DNA of 64,000 nt, taken from Burkholderia sp. BCC1644. GTDB taxonomy: Bacteria; Pseudomonadota; Gammaproteobacteria; Burkholderiales; Burkholderiaceae. Below the pieces are notes generated by a model. It was given only the letters and a program-made list of their open reading frames with translations, was not told the DNA's origin and ran no database searches. Both the position numbers and the translations under genes were made by a program. Below are positions 48,471 to 56,964 of the stretch, in pieces. The first letter of the stretch is position 1, and each line of letters opens with the position of its first letter. The stretch spans positions 352,915 to 416,914 of the forward strand of contig NZ_CADFEI010000007.1 of NCBI RefSeq assembly GCF_902833225.1. Reading direction: 5' to 3'.

Positions 48471-49154
48471 TCAGGTCCGCTCCAGCCGATACCCGTAGTT
48501 GTAGACCGTCGTGATCGCGAGCCCGTTCTTCGGCCGCAGCCCGAGGCTCGACCGCAACTTGCTGACATAGGTGGCCAGCGTCGCGTCGTACTTCCGGTCG
48601 ACGCCGCCCCAGATTCGCTTGATCATCATGTCCTTCGACACGATCTGCCCCACGCTCTCGAACAGCATCAGCGCGAGCTCGAACTCGCGCTGCGACAGTT
48701 CGACCGGCACGCCGTCGACGGTCGCCGCATGCGCGCTGACGTCGAGCGCGAACTTGCCGACCTCGACGATCTTCGCGCGCTGCGTCTGCGGATAGTATTT
48801 GCGCACCTGCGCATTCACGCGCGCGACCAGCTCGCGCTCCCGCAGCGGCTTGATCAGATAGTCGTCGGCGCCGCTGTTCAGGCCGAACACGATGTCGTTC
48901 TCGCCGTCGTGCTGCGTCATCATGATGATCGGCAGTGCGCCGGCGAACGATTCGCGCGCCCAGCGCATCACGTCGATCCCCGACTTGCCGGGCACGTCCC
49001 AGTCGAGCAGCAGCACGTCGACGCGCTGCGAGCGCACCAGCTCGACGAAGCTGTCGCCGTCGTGCCGCACTTCCGTGTCGTAGCCCGCCTTGTTGAGCCA
49101 GCCGGCCACGACGCCCGCCTGGGTCACGATGTCTTCGAGTATTGCGACGATCAT
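48471..49154 (-). CDS. OmpR-family response regulator
   Basis: 227 residues from the ATG at 49154. The receiver domain starts MIVAILEDIVTQAGVVAGWL; the phosphoacceptor Asp is in VDVLLLDWDVPGKSG, and the Lys in DDYLIKPLRERELV. The winged-helix output domain ends RSSLGLRPKNGLAITTVYNY. No histidine kinase gene is adjacent. It lies 13 bases behind the last pseudopilin gene and before the fimbrial operon, so it may control either. Confidence 0.9.
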   Translation of the reverse strand: MIVAILEDIVTQAGVVAGWLNKAGYDTEVRHDGDSFVELVRSQRVDVLLLDWDVPGKSGIDVMRWARESFAGALPIIMMTQHDGENDIVFGLNSGADDYLIKPLRERELVARVNAQVRKYYPQTQRAKIVEVGKFALDVSAHAATVDGVPVELSQREFELALMLFESVGQIVSKDMMIKRIWGGVDRKYDATLATYVSKLRSSLGLRPKNGLAITTVYNYGYRLERT

Positions 49155-49167
49155 GTTCGTTCCGATC

Positions 49168-49692
49168 TCAGTGAGCCGCATCGCCGGCAGGCGCCGCTGC
49201 GTCGGCCGGAGCGGGCGGCAAGTAAACAAAGGCCCATTCGCCATACGCATCGCTGTCGCCGAACGCGTCGTAGCGCGCGGGAAAACCCTGGCGCTTCAGC
49301 GGCTGCCCGGGCGCCTCGCTGAACACGCCCATGATGCCGCCGTCCGGCGCTTTCACAAGCCCCCACTGCATCGATCCGGTCAGCGGATCGGCGTACAGGC
49401 GCCGCAGGTGACGCAGCGTCGGCAGGCCGCGGCGATCCTCGAGCAGCGCGTCGAGCGACGCCGGGTAGCGGCTGCCTCCCGATGCATTGTAGTAGCCGGC
49501 GATCGCCGCGCGATACTGGTCGCCGACGAACAGCAGTTGCGCCTCGCGCTCGCGTTGCTGCACCGTCGCCCAGACCCGCGCGGCCTGCGTCATGCCGAGC
49601 CCCAGCGCCGCGACGAGCATCAGCACGCCGAGATACGCGATGCCGCGCTGCCTGCCTCGCCTGCAGCCGCGCGGCCCGTTACCAGGACGCAT
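49168..49692 (-). CDS. Atypical minor pseudopilin
   Basis: 174 residues. A basic leader ends at RQRG, followed by IAYLGVLMLVAALGLGMTQA, a pilin-like helix. It lacks the usual Phe+1 and Glu+5, which is the case for GspK-type tip pseudopilins. The middle holds a REREAQLLFVGDQYRAAIAG helix and a C-terminal beta region. It overlaps the preceding pseudopilin gene by 14 bases. Confidence 0.72.
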   Translation of the reverse strand: MRPGNGPRGCRRGRQRGIAYLGVLMLVAALGLGMTQAARVWATVQQREREAQLLFVGDQYRAAIAGYYNASGGSRYPASLDALLEDRRGLPTLRHLRRLYADPLTGSMQWGLVKAPDGGIMGVFSEAPGQPLKRQGFPARYDAFGDSDAYGEWAFVYLPPAPADAAAPAGDAAH

Positions 49693-50074
49693 AGTCGCTC
49701 CCGTCGAGCGCGCGCCCTTTCGCGCCGCTCTTCACGTCCGCGATGCCGCCCGTCTCGCCGGCCTGCGGCTGCCACGAGCCGCGCTTGCCGGTGAGCGGAT
49801 CGAGCGGCAGTTCGCGCAGGTAGCGCCGCTCGACCAGCGCATCGAGCGTGTCGGGATCGCGACCGTGATCGGCCCGGTAGTCGTCGATCGACTGGCGCAG
49901 CGTGTTCAGATTGTGACGCAGCACCGTCTCCTTCGCGCGGTCGCTCTGCTTCAGGTAGCCGGGCGCGACGAACGCGGTCAGCGCCGCGATGATCGCCATC
50001 ACGACGAGCAGTTCGATCAGCGTGAAGCCGGCGGCGCGGCGCGCGCGTCTACCACTGGTGGTACGGGACGCCAT
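49679..50074 (-). CDS. Type II secretion/type IV pilin-like pseudopilin
   Basis: 131 residues with the cleavage site AAG and mature FTLIELLVVMAIIAALTAFV. The Glu+5 is present. The globular part has the GspG-like ordering LDPLTGKRGSWQPQAG. It overlaps the upstream pseudopilin by 26 bases and the downstream by 14. Confidence 0.85.
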   Translation of the reverse strand: MASRTTSGRRARRAAGFTLIELLVVMAIIAALTAFVAPGYLKQSDRAKETVLRHNLNTLRQSIDDYRADHGRDPDTLDALVERRYLRELPLDPLTGKRGSWQPQAGETGGIADVKSGAKGRALDGSDYASW

Positions 50075-50537
50075 TGAGGCCCTCCTTGCGATTGGTCGAG
50101 CGGATGTCGAACACGTCGTCGCCCGACGAAAACGCGTCGGGGTCGCTCGCGTAGCTGCGCGTCTCCCACGTGTCCTCGGGCGCCCTGCCGTCGCATTCGC
50201 ACATCGGATCGGCGGGAATCCTGCGCAGGAAGTACAGCCGCGCGCCGTCCGGCGACTGCTTGTCCTCGACGCCGTCGACGAGTGCGCGCAGGTCGGGCGG
50301 ATAACCGCTCGCGTCGACGCTGCGCTCGATCCGCCCGTCGACCGCCGCGTCCTTGTACGCGTCGAGCGCCGAACGGATCACCACCAGCGCACGGCGCAGT
50401 TCGGCCTCGTCCGCGCGACGCTTGACCAGATCGGTCAACGGCAGCGCGACGGTCGCGAGCAACGCGAGCAGCGACAGCGCGACCATCAGCTCGATCAGCG
50501 TGAAGCCGCGCGCGCGGACGCGCCGACGGAGGTTCAT
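50049..50537 (-). CDS. Type II secretion/type IV pilin-like pseudopilin
   Basis: 162 residues. Leader MNLRRRVRARG precedes FTLIELMVALSLLALLATVA with Glu+5. The globular domain has two Cys in DPMCECDG and the region RIPADP typical of GspG-like proteins. It follows the secretin gene with a four-base overlap. Confidence 0.85.
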   Translation of the reverse strand: MNLRRRVRARGFTLIELMVALSLLALLATVALPLTDLVKRRADEAELRRALVVIRSALDAYKDAAVDGRIERSVDASGYPPDLRALVDGVEDKQSPDGARLYFLRRIPADPMCECDGRAPEDTWETRSYASDPDAFSSGDDVFDIRSTNRKEGLNGVPYHQW

Positions 50538-52942
50538 GCGAAGCTCCGCGCGCGCGACGGCAGCACCGGCACATCGGCATACAGCGGCCGCCCCGCTTCG
50601 CGCCCGCCTGCGAAGCGATCGACGAACGCCTGCAACGTGCCGATCAGCGAGCGTACCGCGGCCGTGATGCGATTCTCGTCGCGTGCCGGCGTCGCCGCGG
50701 CCGGTGCACGTGCCGGCGTCGCCCCGGCTGCCGGCACCGGTGCCGCAGCACGCGCGATCGCGGCCGGTTGCTCAGGCTGCGACGGCGCGCCGGCTTCACC
50801 CGCGCGATCCAGTTCGTTTCGCGCGGCAGCGATGGTCGAACGCAGGCCGGCAGCCTTCGGCGAAGACGCGACCGCCGGCGTCACCTTCCCGCGCGACGCT
50901 ACCGGCCCGGTGCCGGCCGGCACCGCCTGCGCGACCTTGATCGCCGCAACCGGCGGCCGCCCCGCATTCGCCACTGTACGCATCATCCCCGCGCCGCGCG
51001 CGCCGGGCTCGGCAGCCGGGCGCTTCGCGTCGTGCTCGTCCGGCTCCACGGCCGCGTCCGGCTCCGCCTCGACGGCCGTGGCCGTATCGGACACCGTGGC
51101 CGCGCGGTCAGCGGCGGACTTCGCCGGCTCGATCGGCGCGTCCAGATCCGGGCCGACCGACGACGGCAGCCGCGCCGGCGTGGCCTGCGCGGATTCGAGC
51201 GTCAGCGCTTCGGTGGTCACGCGCGACTCGGTGCCCGACAGGAAGGTCGTCACCGCCGATGTCGGCAGGTCGAGATTGCGTTCGATGTGCGGCGTGATCA
51301 GCAGCACGATCTCCGTGCGCTCGTTGCTGCGGCCGTTCGACCCGAACAGCCGGCCGATCACCGGCAGGCCCGATGCGCCCGGCAGCCCGGCAATGCTGTC
51401 GGTTTCATTGCGCTTGACGAGGCCCGCAAGGATCTGCGTTTCGCCGTTCTTCGCGGTCATCAGCGTCTCCGCATTGCGCGTGCCGAGCGCATAGGCGACG
51501 AGTCCGGTCTTCGTGGTTTCCTTCGACAGGATGCTGCTGACTTCCATGTTCACCTTGACGCTCACCTCCTCGTTCAGGCTGATGCGCGGCTCGACCTTCA
51601 GCATCAGGCCCACGTCCTGGTAGCTGACCGATTCCGTGACGACGCCGTTCGCGTTGGTGGTCGTGACGATCGGCACGCGCTCGCCGATCTTGATGTTGGC
51701 CTTCTCCATGTTGCGCACGCGGATCTTCGGATTCGCGAGCGTTTTGGTCTTGCCTTGTTTCTGCAGCAGGTCGATCGCGAACGCGAGCCCGCCCGATTCA
51801 CTCGATACGCCGACGCGGTCGCGATTCAGGCGCAACAGGTCGCCGAGCGTGAGCGCGCCGCCCTCCGCGGCACCGAGCGCGCTGAACTGAATCTTGCCCG
51901 GATACTGGACGCCCAGATCGAGGCTGTCGTTCATGTTGACCTCGAGCACCTGCACGTCGAGCGTCACTTCGGATTGCGGAATGTCGAGGCCCATCACGAC
52001 GCGCTCCGCGACCTGGATCGTCTCCGGCGTGTCGCGCAGGACGACCGCGTTCACGCGCTCGTCCACGTAGACGTCCTTCGGCTTGATCATCTGCCGCAGC
52101 GCGGCCATCACCGATTTCGCGTCCGCGTGCGACAGGAAGAACGTGCGGATCGCGAACTCCGTATAGTTGCGTGCTTTTTCGGGCTGCGACGGGTAGACGA
52201 GCAGCGTGTGCTGGTCGAGCACCTTCTTTTCGAGCTGGTTGGTGCGCAGCAGCAGGTTGATCGCGGCCTCGGCGGTCGTGCGCTCGGCGAACAGCGTCGC
52301 AGCCTGACTGGTATCCACGTCGCGGTCGAACACGAAGTTCACGCCGGACATGCGCGAGATCACGTCGAAGATGTTGGCGAGCGGCTGCTGTTTGAAATTG
52401 AGCGACACCGGCTTGCGCAGCGCGTCGGACAATTGCGGGCGCGCCGCGCGGCTCGCCTGCGACTGGCGCAGCAGCGTATCGCGCAGGCGTTTTGCGTCCG
52501 CGTGGTTCGGCTGCTCGGCGAGGATGCGCCGTGCGATCTCGAGCGCTTCCTGCGGTTTCTCGCCGCCGATACGCTGTGCACGCGCGAGGTCGACCGCCAT
52601 CTGCCGGTGGCGCTTGACCTGCTCGAGCGCCTGGCCGGCCTTCAGGTTGCCCGGATCCTCGGTCAGCACGTTGCCGAGATGATCGATCGCCGCCGCATGA
52701 TTGCCCTGTGCGACCTCGCGATCGGCCTCCTTCAGTTCCGCGCGCACGTAGTCCTGCCGGCTGAATTCGACGGCGGTCGTCAGCGCGATGTCGTCCGGGG
52801 CGGCCTCCTTCTGCTGCTGCAGCGTGCCGAGTCGTTCGGCGGGCGTCGCGGCGGCGTCGGGCGCGGCGTTGAACGGGGTGCTTGCGCATCCTGCCAGCGC
52901 AAGCGCCGAGATCAGGAGCAAAAGACTGACTTGTCGTTTCAT
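50534..52942 (-). CDS. Secretin (GspD/MshL-like outer membrane pore), lipoprotein
   Basis: 802 residues from the ATG at 52942. A lipobox LALAGC gives Cys19. Residues about 60-160 hold TPR-like helices (NHAAAIDHLGNVLTEDPGNL). The N0/N1 part has PVSLNFKQQPLANIFDVISR and the secretin domain VTLDVQVLEVNMNDSLDLG with the gate segment and RNAETLMTAKNGETQILAGL. A C-terminal Ala/Pro-rich extension of about 180 residues follows. It would form the outer membrane channel of the system. Confidence 0.92.
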   Translation of the reverse strand: MKRQVSLLLLISALALAGCASTPFNAAPDAAATPAERLGTLQQQKEAAPDDIALTTAVEFSRQDYVRAELKEADREVAQGNHAAAIDHLGNVLTEDPGNLKAGQALEQVKRHRQMAVDLARAQRIGGEKPQEALEIARRILAEQPNHADAKRLRDTLLRQSQASRAARPQLSDALRKPVSLNFKQQPLANIFDVISRMSGVNFVFDRDVDTSQAATLFAERTTAEAAINLLLRTNQLEKKVLDQHTLLVYPSQPEKARNYTEFAIRTFFLSHADAKSVMAALRQMIKPKDVYVDERVNAVVLRDTPETIQVAERVVMGLDIPQSEVTLDVQVLEVNMNDSLDLGVQYPGKIQFSALGAAEGGALTLGDLLRLNRDRVGVSSESGGLAFAIDLLQKQGKTKTLANPKIRVRNMEKANIKIGERVPIVTTTNANGVVTESVSYQDVGLMLKVEPRISLNEEVSVKVNMEVSSILSKETTKTGLVAYALGTRNAETLMTAKNGETQILAGLVKRNETDSIAGLPGASGLPVIGRLFGSNGRSNERTEIVLLITPHIERNLDLPTSAVTTFLSGTESRVTTEALTLESAQATPARLPSSVGPDLDAPIEPAKSAADRAATVSDTATAVEAEPDAAVEPDEHDAKRPAAEPGARGAGMMRTVANAGRPPVAAIKVAQAVPAGTGPVASRGKVTPAVASSPKAAGLRSTIAAARNELDRAGEAGAPSQPEQPAAIARAAAPVPAAGATPARAPAAATPARDENRITAAVRSLIGTLQAFVDRFAGGREAGRPLYADVPVLPSRARSFA

Positions 52943-52973
52943 GATGGGTTTCGGCACATGTTGAATTCGGGGG

Positions 52974-53453
52974 TCATCGCATCGGGACGGGCAGCGACAG
53001 CTCGACTTCGGTGCTGTCCCGGGCCACGATCACCGTGCCCTGTTCGCCCAGTTGCTTCAGCCGGTAGCCTTCGGCGATCTCGCCGCCCGGCAGCACGGCG
53101 TCGCGCACGCCGCAGCGCGATTCGCACAGCAGGAACGTCCCGCCCGCGCCTTCCAGCACGACGATGCGCTGGTCGTGCTCGCGCCATTCGCCGGCAATCT
53201 CGAACGGCGGCGCCGCAGCCGGCGGCGGCGCGTCGATCGGATCGTCGAGCGCCGGCGGTACGGGTTCGGGCGCCGCGACAGGCGGCGGCTCGTCACGCGC
53301 CGGCTCCGCGCCGAGCGACGCCCAGCTCTGCGCCGGAAAAACGTCGACGATCGGCGCCTGGCCGGCGCCCTCCTGCGCGACACTGCCGCCCGCGACGCAG
53401 GCGGCGGACAGCGCGAGCGCGGCCGCGAACGGAATCAGGGGCGCACGCATCAT
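52974..53453 (-). CDS. PilP-like periplasmic lipoprotein/pilotin-like protein
   Basis: 159 residues with an N-terminal signal (AALALSAACVAGGSVAQ), a Pro-rich region and a C-terminal beta domain (RIVVLEGAGGTFLLCESRCG, then YRLKQLGEQGTVIVARDST). The position between the PilO-like and secretin genes fits PilP/GspC-like bridging proteins. The Cys at 19 is no clear lipobox. Assignment rests on order and domain style. Confidence 0.7.
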   Translation of the reverse strand: MMRAPLIPFAAALALSAACVAGGSVAQEGAGQAPIVDVFPAQSWASLGAEPARDEPPPVAAPEPVPPALDDPIDAPPPAAAPPFEIAGEWREHDQRIVVLEGAGGTFLLCESRCGVRDAVLPGGEIAEGYRLKQLGEQGTVIVARDSTEVELSLPVPMR

Positions 53454-54004
53454 GTGTCCGGCCCCAGCAGGCTGACCCGCAGGTCGGCGCTCACGTTGGC
53501 GCTGTCGATCCGGTCGCGTTCGATCGACACGCCCTCGACACGCACCATCGGCTGGTCCGCGATCTCGCGCATCGCTTCGCGCAGCCCGACGTAGCTGCCG
53601 CTCATCGCGATGCTGATCGTGAGCCGGCGCAGCTTGCCCTTCACCTCGACTTCGCGGCGATAAGTCGCGTGCTTGCGGTCCATGCCGCGCTGCGCCAGGA
53701 TCTGGAAAATCGAGTACGCCTGCTCGCTGCTGCGCAACTGCTGCACCTGCTGAAGCGTCATGCCGCCATCGCCGGCTTTTTGCCCCGGCTTCGGCAGCGC
53801 AGCCAGCGCCGTCGTGCGCGCGTCGCGCTCGGCCTCCAGATGCGCGCGGTCCGGCTGCAGGAAGAACGCGTGCGCGCCGACCAGCGCCACGACCAGTCCG
53901 CCCGCCAGCAGCCCCGGCACGCCAAGCTTGCGAGCCGCCGCGTAAGCGCCCCAGCGCAGCCGCGCGGCGAGCGCCGCGGTGTCGATTGCTTTCAGGTTCG
54001 TCAT
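53450..54004 (-). CDS. PilO-like inner membrane assembly protein
   Basis: 184 residues. One N-terminal membrane helix (GLLAGGLVVALVGAHAFFLQ) is followed by a coiled coil and a small ferredoxin-like domain (VEVKGKLRRLTISIAMSGSY). It overlaps the PilN-like gene by four bases. The family match is by layout (PilMNOP order). Confidence 0.75.
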   Translation of the reverse strand: MTNLKAIDTAALAARLRWGAYAAARKLGVPGLLAGGLVVALVGAHAFFLQPDRAHLEAERDARTTALAALPKPGQKAGDGGMTLQQVQQLRSSEQAYSIFQILAQRGMDRKHATYRREVEVKGKLRRLTISIAMSGSYVGLREAMREIADQPMVRVEGVSIERDRIDSANVSADLRVSLLGPDT

Positions 54005-54531
54005 GGGTGTTCGATACTCAGGCTGAAATGAAAGATGTTCTTGCCGTCCTCCGCTTTCGTGCGGTGCTGCAAGAGGCCGATCTTGCGATCCGGGTGACGG
54101 TCGTTCAGGCGGTCGACGAAGATATAGATGTGCGACAGCTCCGCCGCGCCGCCTTCGATGCGTGCCTCGCGGCCGGCCTTGTCGACCGTCAGCGACTTCA
54201 GCGCGATCTGCGGCGTCCACGCGTGCTCGATCCAGTCGACCACCGACAGTCCCGAGCCTTTTGCGCTCGCCTTTTGCTCGGCGAGCACGCGTTCGATGCG
54301 GCGCTGCTCCGGCGTCATGCTCTTCTGCCGGCGCTGCTCGCGTTCGATCGCGCGCTTGCGCTGGTCGATGCGGCTTTCGATTGCGTCGACCTCGTCGCGC
54401 AACCGATCGACGCGCGACCACTCGTCCGCGGCAAACGCGCCGGTCAGCAAAGCGCCGCACAGTGCAACGGCCGCCCACCGCGTGATGCGCGCGCGCGGCG
54501 CCGCGAAATCCAGTTCGCTCGAACGTGTCAT
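54001..54531 (-). CDS. PilN-like inner membrane assembly protein
   Basis: 176 residues with one membrane helix near residue 25 (AAVALCGALLTGAFAADEWS) and a coiled coil (DRLRDEVDAIESRIDQRKRA). A periplasmic domain follows (LSVVDWIEHAWTPQIALKSL). It links the PilM-like protein to the PilO-like one, as in type IV pilus alignment complexes. Overlaps on both sides show translational coupling. Confidence 0.78.
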   Translation of the reverse strand: MTRSSELDFAAPRARITRWAAVALCGALLTGAFAADEWSRVDRLRDEVDAIESRIDQRKRAIEREQRRQKSMTPEQRRIERVLAEQKASAKGSGLSVVDWIEHAWTPQIALKSLTVDKAGREARIEGGAAELSHIYIFVDRLNDRHPDRKIGLLQHRTKAEDGKNIFHFSLSIEHP

Positions 54532-55295
54532 GCCGGTTCCCCCGGCTCGCGCGCGGGCACGTCGTCCATGCCGCCGTCGAGCAGCGTGACGCCGTCCGCG
54601 GCCGGCAGCGCGCCATCGAGTGCGCTCGCAAAGGCCGCGCCGGCAAGCGGCTGCCCGGCCATCAGCGCCGCGGCGGCAAACCAGTCGTCGAGACGCCGGC
54701 CGCCCGCGCGCGGCAGCGTGACCACGTCGGCCCACTCGCCCGCGCGGCGAAACACGCACGTGACGACGCGCGGCTGCAGCAGCGCGTAGCGGTAGTCGCC
54801 GCCGCCCAGGCGGCCCGCATGCAGATCGAGCGAGGCCGACAGCGCATCGCGCAGGCTGACGAGCCGCCAGCCTGCCGCGCGGCTCACGTCCGCGAGCGAG
54901 GCGAGCAACGTATCGCAGGCCGCCACCGCCAGGCGCGCGCGGCCGCGCCGCCCGGCTTCGATGCGGATCCGCAGCGCACCGCGCTGTGCGCGAGCCGCGA
55001 ACAGCGCGCGTGCATACCCGTCCCACGCGGCATCCGACACCAGCCCGTCCTGCCAGGGCAGCACGACGCCATGCGTCCACGGGTGCCCGGCGACGACATG
55101 CAGGCGGTTCTGCAGCGGCACGCGCGCCTTGCGCAGCCCGCCGAGCACCTGCGCCAGCGCCTCGGCGGGCCGGCCCTCGTGTGCGACGGCGGCGTGCGGC
55201 GGGCCCGTGCGCCGCGCGCGCCAGCCGTGGCCCGTCCACACGCGCAGCGTGTCGGCGTCGAGCACCGCGACGACGTCATTCCACGGCGATCGCAC
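54528..55295 (-). CDS. PilM/GspL-like cytoplasmic assembly protein
   Basis: 255 residues of an actin-like style (VVAVLDADTLRVWTGHGWRA, WTHGVVLPWQDGLVSDAAW), without a membrane helix. It precedes the PilN-like gene, the order expected for the PilM-N pair. It overlaps the GspE gene by 20 bases. The sequence itself is divergent, so the name depends on order. Confidence 0.68.
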   Translation of the reverse strand: MRSPWNDVVAVLDADTLRVWTGHGWRARRTGPPHAAVAHEGRPAEALAQVLGGLRKARVPLQNRLHVVAGHPWTHGVVLPWQDGLVSDAAWDGYARALFAARAQRGALRIRIEAGRRGRARLAVAACDTLLASLADVSRAAGWRLVSLRDALSASLDLHAGRLGGGDYRYALLQPRVVTCVFRRAGEWADVVTLPRAGGRRLDDWFAAAALMAGQPLAGAAFASALDGALPAADGVTLLDGGMDDVPAREPGEPA

Positions 55296-56910
55296 GCTGC
55301 ACCTCCTGGAACGTCGTCAGCCGCGCGCGAATCGCCGCGAGCCCCGCATCGCGCATCGACTGATAGTCGGCGTGATCCGCGAGCGCCTGCGCACGCTTCT
55401 CGATCGAGCGCTCGAGCAACGCGGCCTTCATCGCCGCGTCGAGCGTCAGCACTTCCGCGAGCCCGATCCGGCCGTGATAGCCGGTGCCGCGGCACGTGTC
55501 GCAGCCCGCGCCGGGCGTGACCGCATGCTTCAGTTCGTCGAGCGCCGCGTCGCGCAGGTCGGCACCGTCTGTCGCCGCGCCGCCGCAACGCGCGCAGATC
55601 CGCCGCACCAGCCGCTGCGACACGACGCCGTTCAACGCTTCGAGAAACGTCGACGGCTCGACACCCATGTAGATGAAGCGGTCGATCACGCTGAACCCGT
55701 CGTTCGCGTGCACGGTCGACAGCACGCGGTGGCCGGTGAGCGCCGATTGCACGGCGATCGACGCGGTTTCCTCGTCGCGAATCTCGCCGACCATTACCGT
55801 GTCCGGGTCGTGTCGCAGGATCGAACGCAGCCCGCGCGCGAACGTGAGCCCCTTGCGCTCGTTGACCGGAATCTGCAGCACGCCCTTCAGCTCGTATTCA
55901 ACCGGGTCCTCGATCGTGATGATCTTGTCGTCGCCGGTGTTGACTTCCGACAGCACCGCGTACAACGTCGTCGACTTGCCGCTGCCGGTCGGCCCCGTCA
56001 CGAGCATCAGCCCATACGGCCGATGCGCGAGCGCACGCACCCGCCGCGCTGTCTGCGCGTCGAAGCCGAGCACGTCGAGGCTCACGCTGTCGCCGCGCTG
56101 CGACTTGTCGAGCACGCGCATCACCGCGTTCTCGCCGTAGGTGCCGGGAATGATCGACACGCGGAAATCGATCTCGCGGCCCTGCATCACGACCTTGAAC
56201 CGGCCATCCTGCGGCACGCGCTTTTCCGCGATGTCGAGCGTGGCCAGCACCTTGAGGCGCGACAGCGTCTGCGCGGCCGCCTCGAGCCCTGGAATGTGAC
56301 GGATCGACTGCAGCACACCGTCGATCCGGTAGCGGATCGACAGGCCGTCCGGCACCGCTTCGAGATGGATATCGCTGGCGCGGCTCTGCAGCGCGTCGTA
56401 GAGCGTCGTGTTGACGAGCCGGATGATCGGGCTTTCGTCCTTCGCGATGCTCGCCAGCGAGATCGACTCGATCGCCTGCGCGAGCGAATCGCCCTGCGTA
56501 TCGATCGTTACGTCGTCCATCGGCCGCTCGCTCGACTCGATGTCGCCAAGCAATCGCTCGACTTCGCCCGGCGCGCTCATGGCCAGTTCGACCGGCCGCG
56601 CGCCGAAGCGTGCGAGCAGTTCGTCGCGCACGTGGCGCGCGAACGGATCGGCAACGACCATGCACGGCGCGCCGTCGAGCTCGACCGGCAGCACGCGCCA
56701 GGTCAGCGCGTCGTGCAGCGGCAACAGGTCGAAACGCGTCGGCGCCGCGCGCAGCGCGTCCGCGTCGAGCGCGCCGACGCCGAGGCAGGCCGCCACTTCC
56801 GCGAGCCGCGTCGCATCCGCGCCGAGCAGGCCGTCGACGTACTGCGCGAAACCGATGCCCGATGCTTCCCATTCCGACTGCCAGCGTTGAACGATGTGTT
56901 CCGTTTTCAT
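55276..56910 (-). CDS. GspE/PilB-type assembly ATPase
   Basis: 544 residues. Walker A GPTGSGKST (306-314), the Asp box TIEDPVEYELKGVLQIPVNE, Walker B DTVMVGEIRDEETA and the His box STVHAND are intact. A tetra-cysteine zinc site CARCGG ... CDTCRGTGYHGRIG follows near residues 434-480. The N-terminal third is a GspE-type N1E domain. It drives pseudopilus extension. Confidence 0.94.
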   Translation of the reverse strand: MKTEHIVQRWQSEWEASGIGFAQYVDGLLGADATRLAEVAACLGVGALDADALRAAPTRFDLLPLHDALTWRVLPVELDGAPCMVVADPFARHVRDELLARFGARPVELAMSAPGEVERLLGDIESSERPMDDVTIDTQGDSLAQAIESISLASIAKDESPIIRLVNTTLYDALQSRASDIHLEAVPDGLSIRYRIDGVLQSIRHIPGLEAAAQTLSRLKVLATLDIAEKRVPQDGRFKVVMQGREIDFRVSIIPGTYGENAVMRVLDKSQRGDSVSLDVLGFDAQTARRVRALAHRPYGLMLVTGPTGSGKSTTLYAVLSEVNTGDDKIITIEDPVEYELKGVLQIPVNERKGLTFARGLRSILRHDPDTVMVGEIRDEETASIAVQSALTGHRVLSTVHANDGFSVIDRFIYMGVEPSTFLEALNGVVSQRLVRRICARCGGAATDGADLRDAALDELKHAVTPGAGCDTCRGTGYHGRIGLAEVLTLDAAMKAALLERSIEKRAQALADHADYQSMRDAGLAAIRARLTTFQEVQRAIAVE

Positions 56911-56964
56911 AGAGTTTTCTCCGGTTGGACAGCGGGATCGCGAACGCCTTGCTGGCCGGGTTCG

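Noticed and set aside
50768..54031. Open frame of 1087 codons on the plus strand, antisense to the secretin and pil-like genes
   Set aside because: It is a shadow caused by strong third-position GC bias; the protein is Arg/Ala-rich without domains, and the minus-strand genes have clear motifs.
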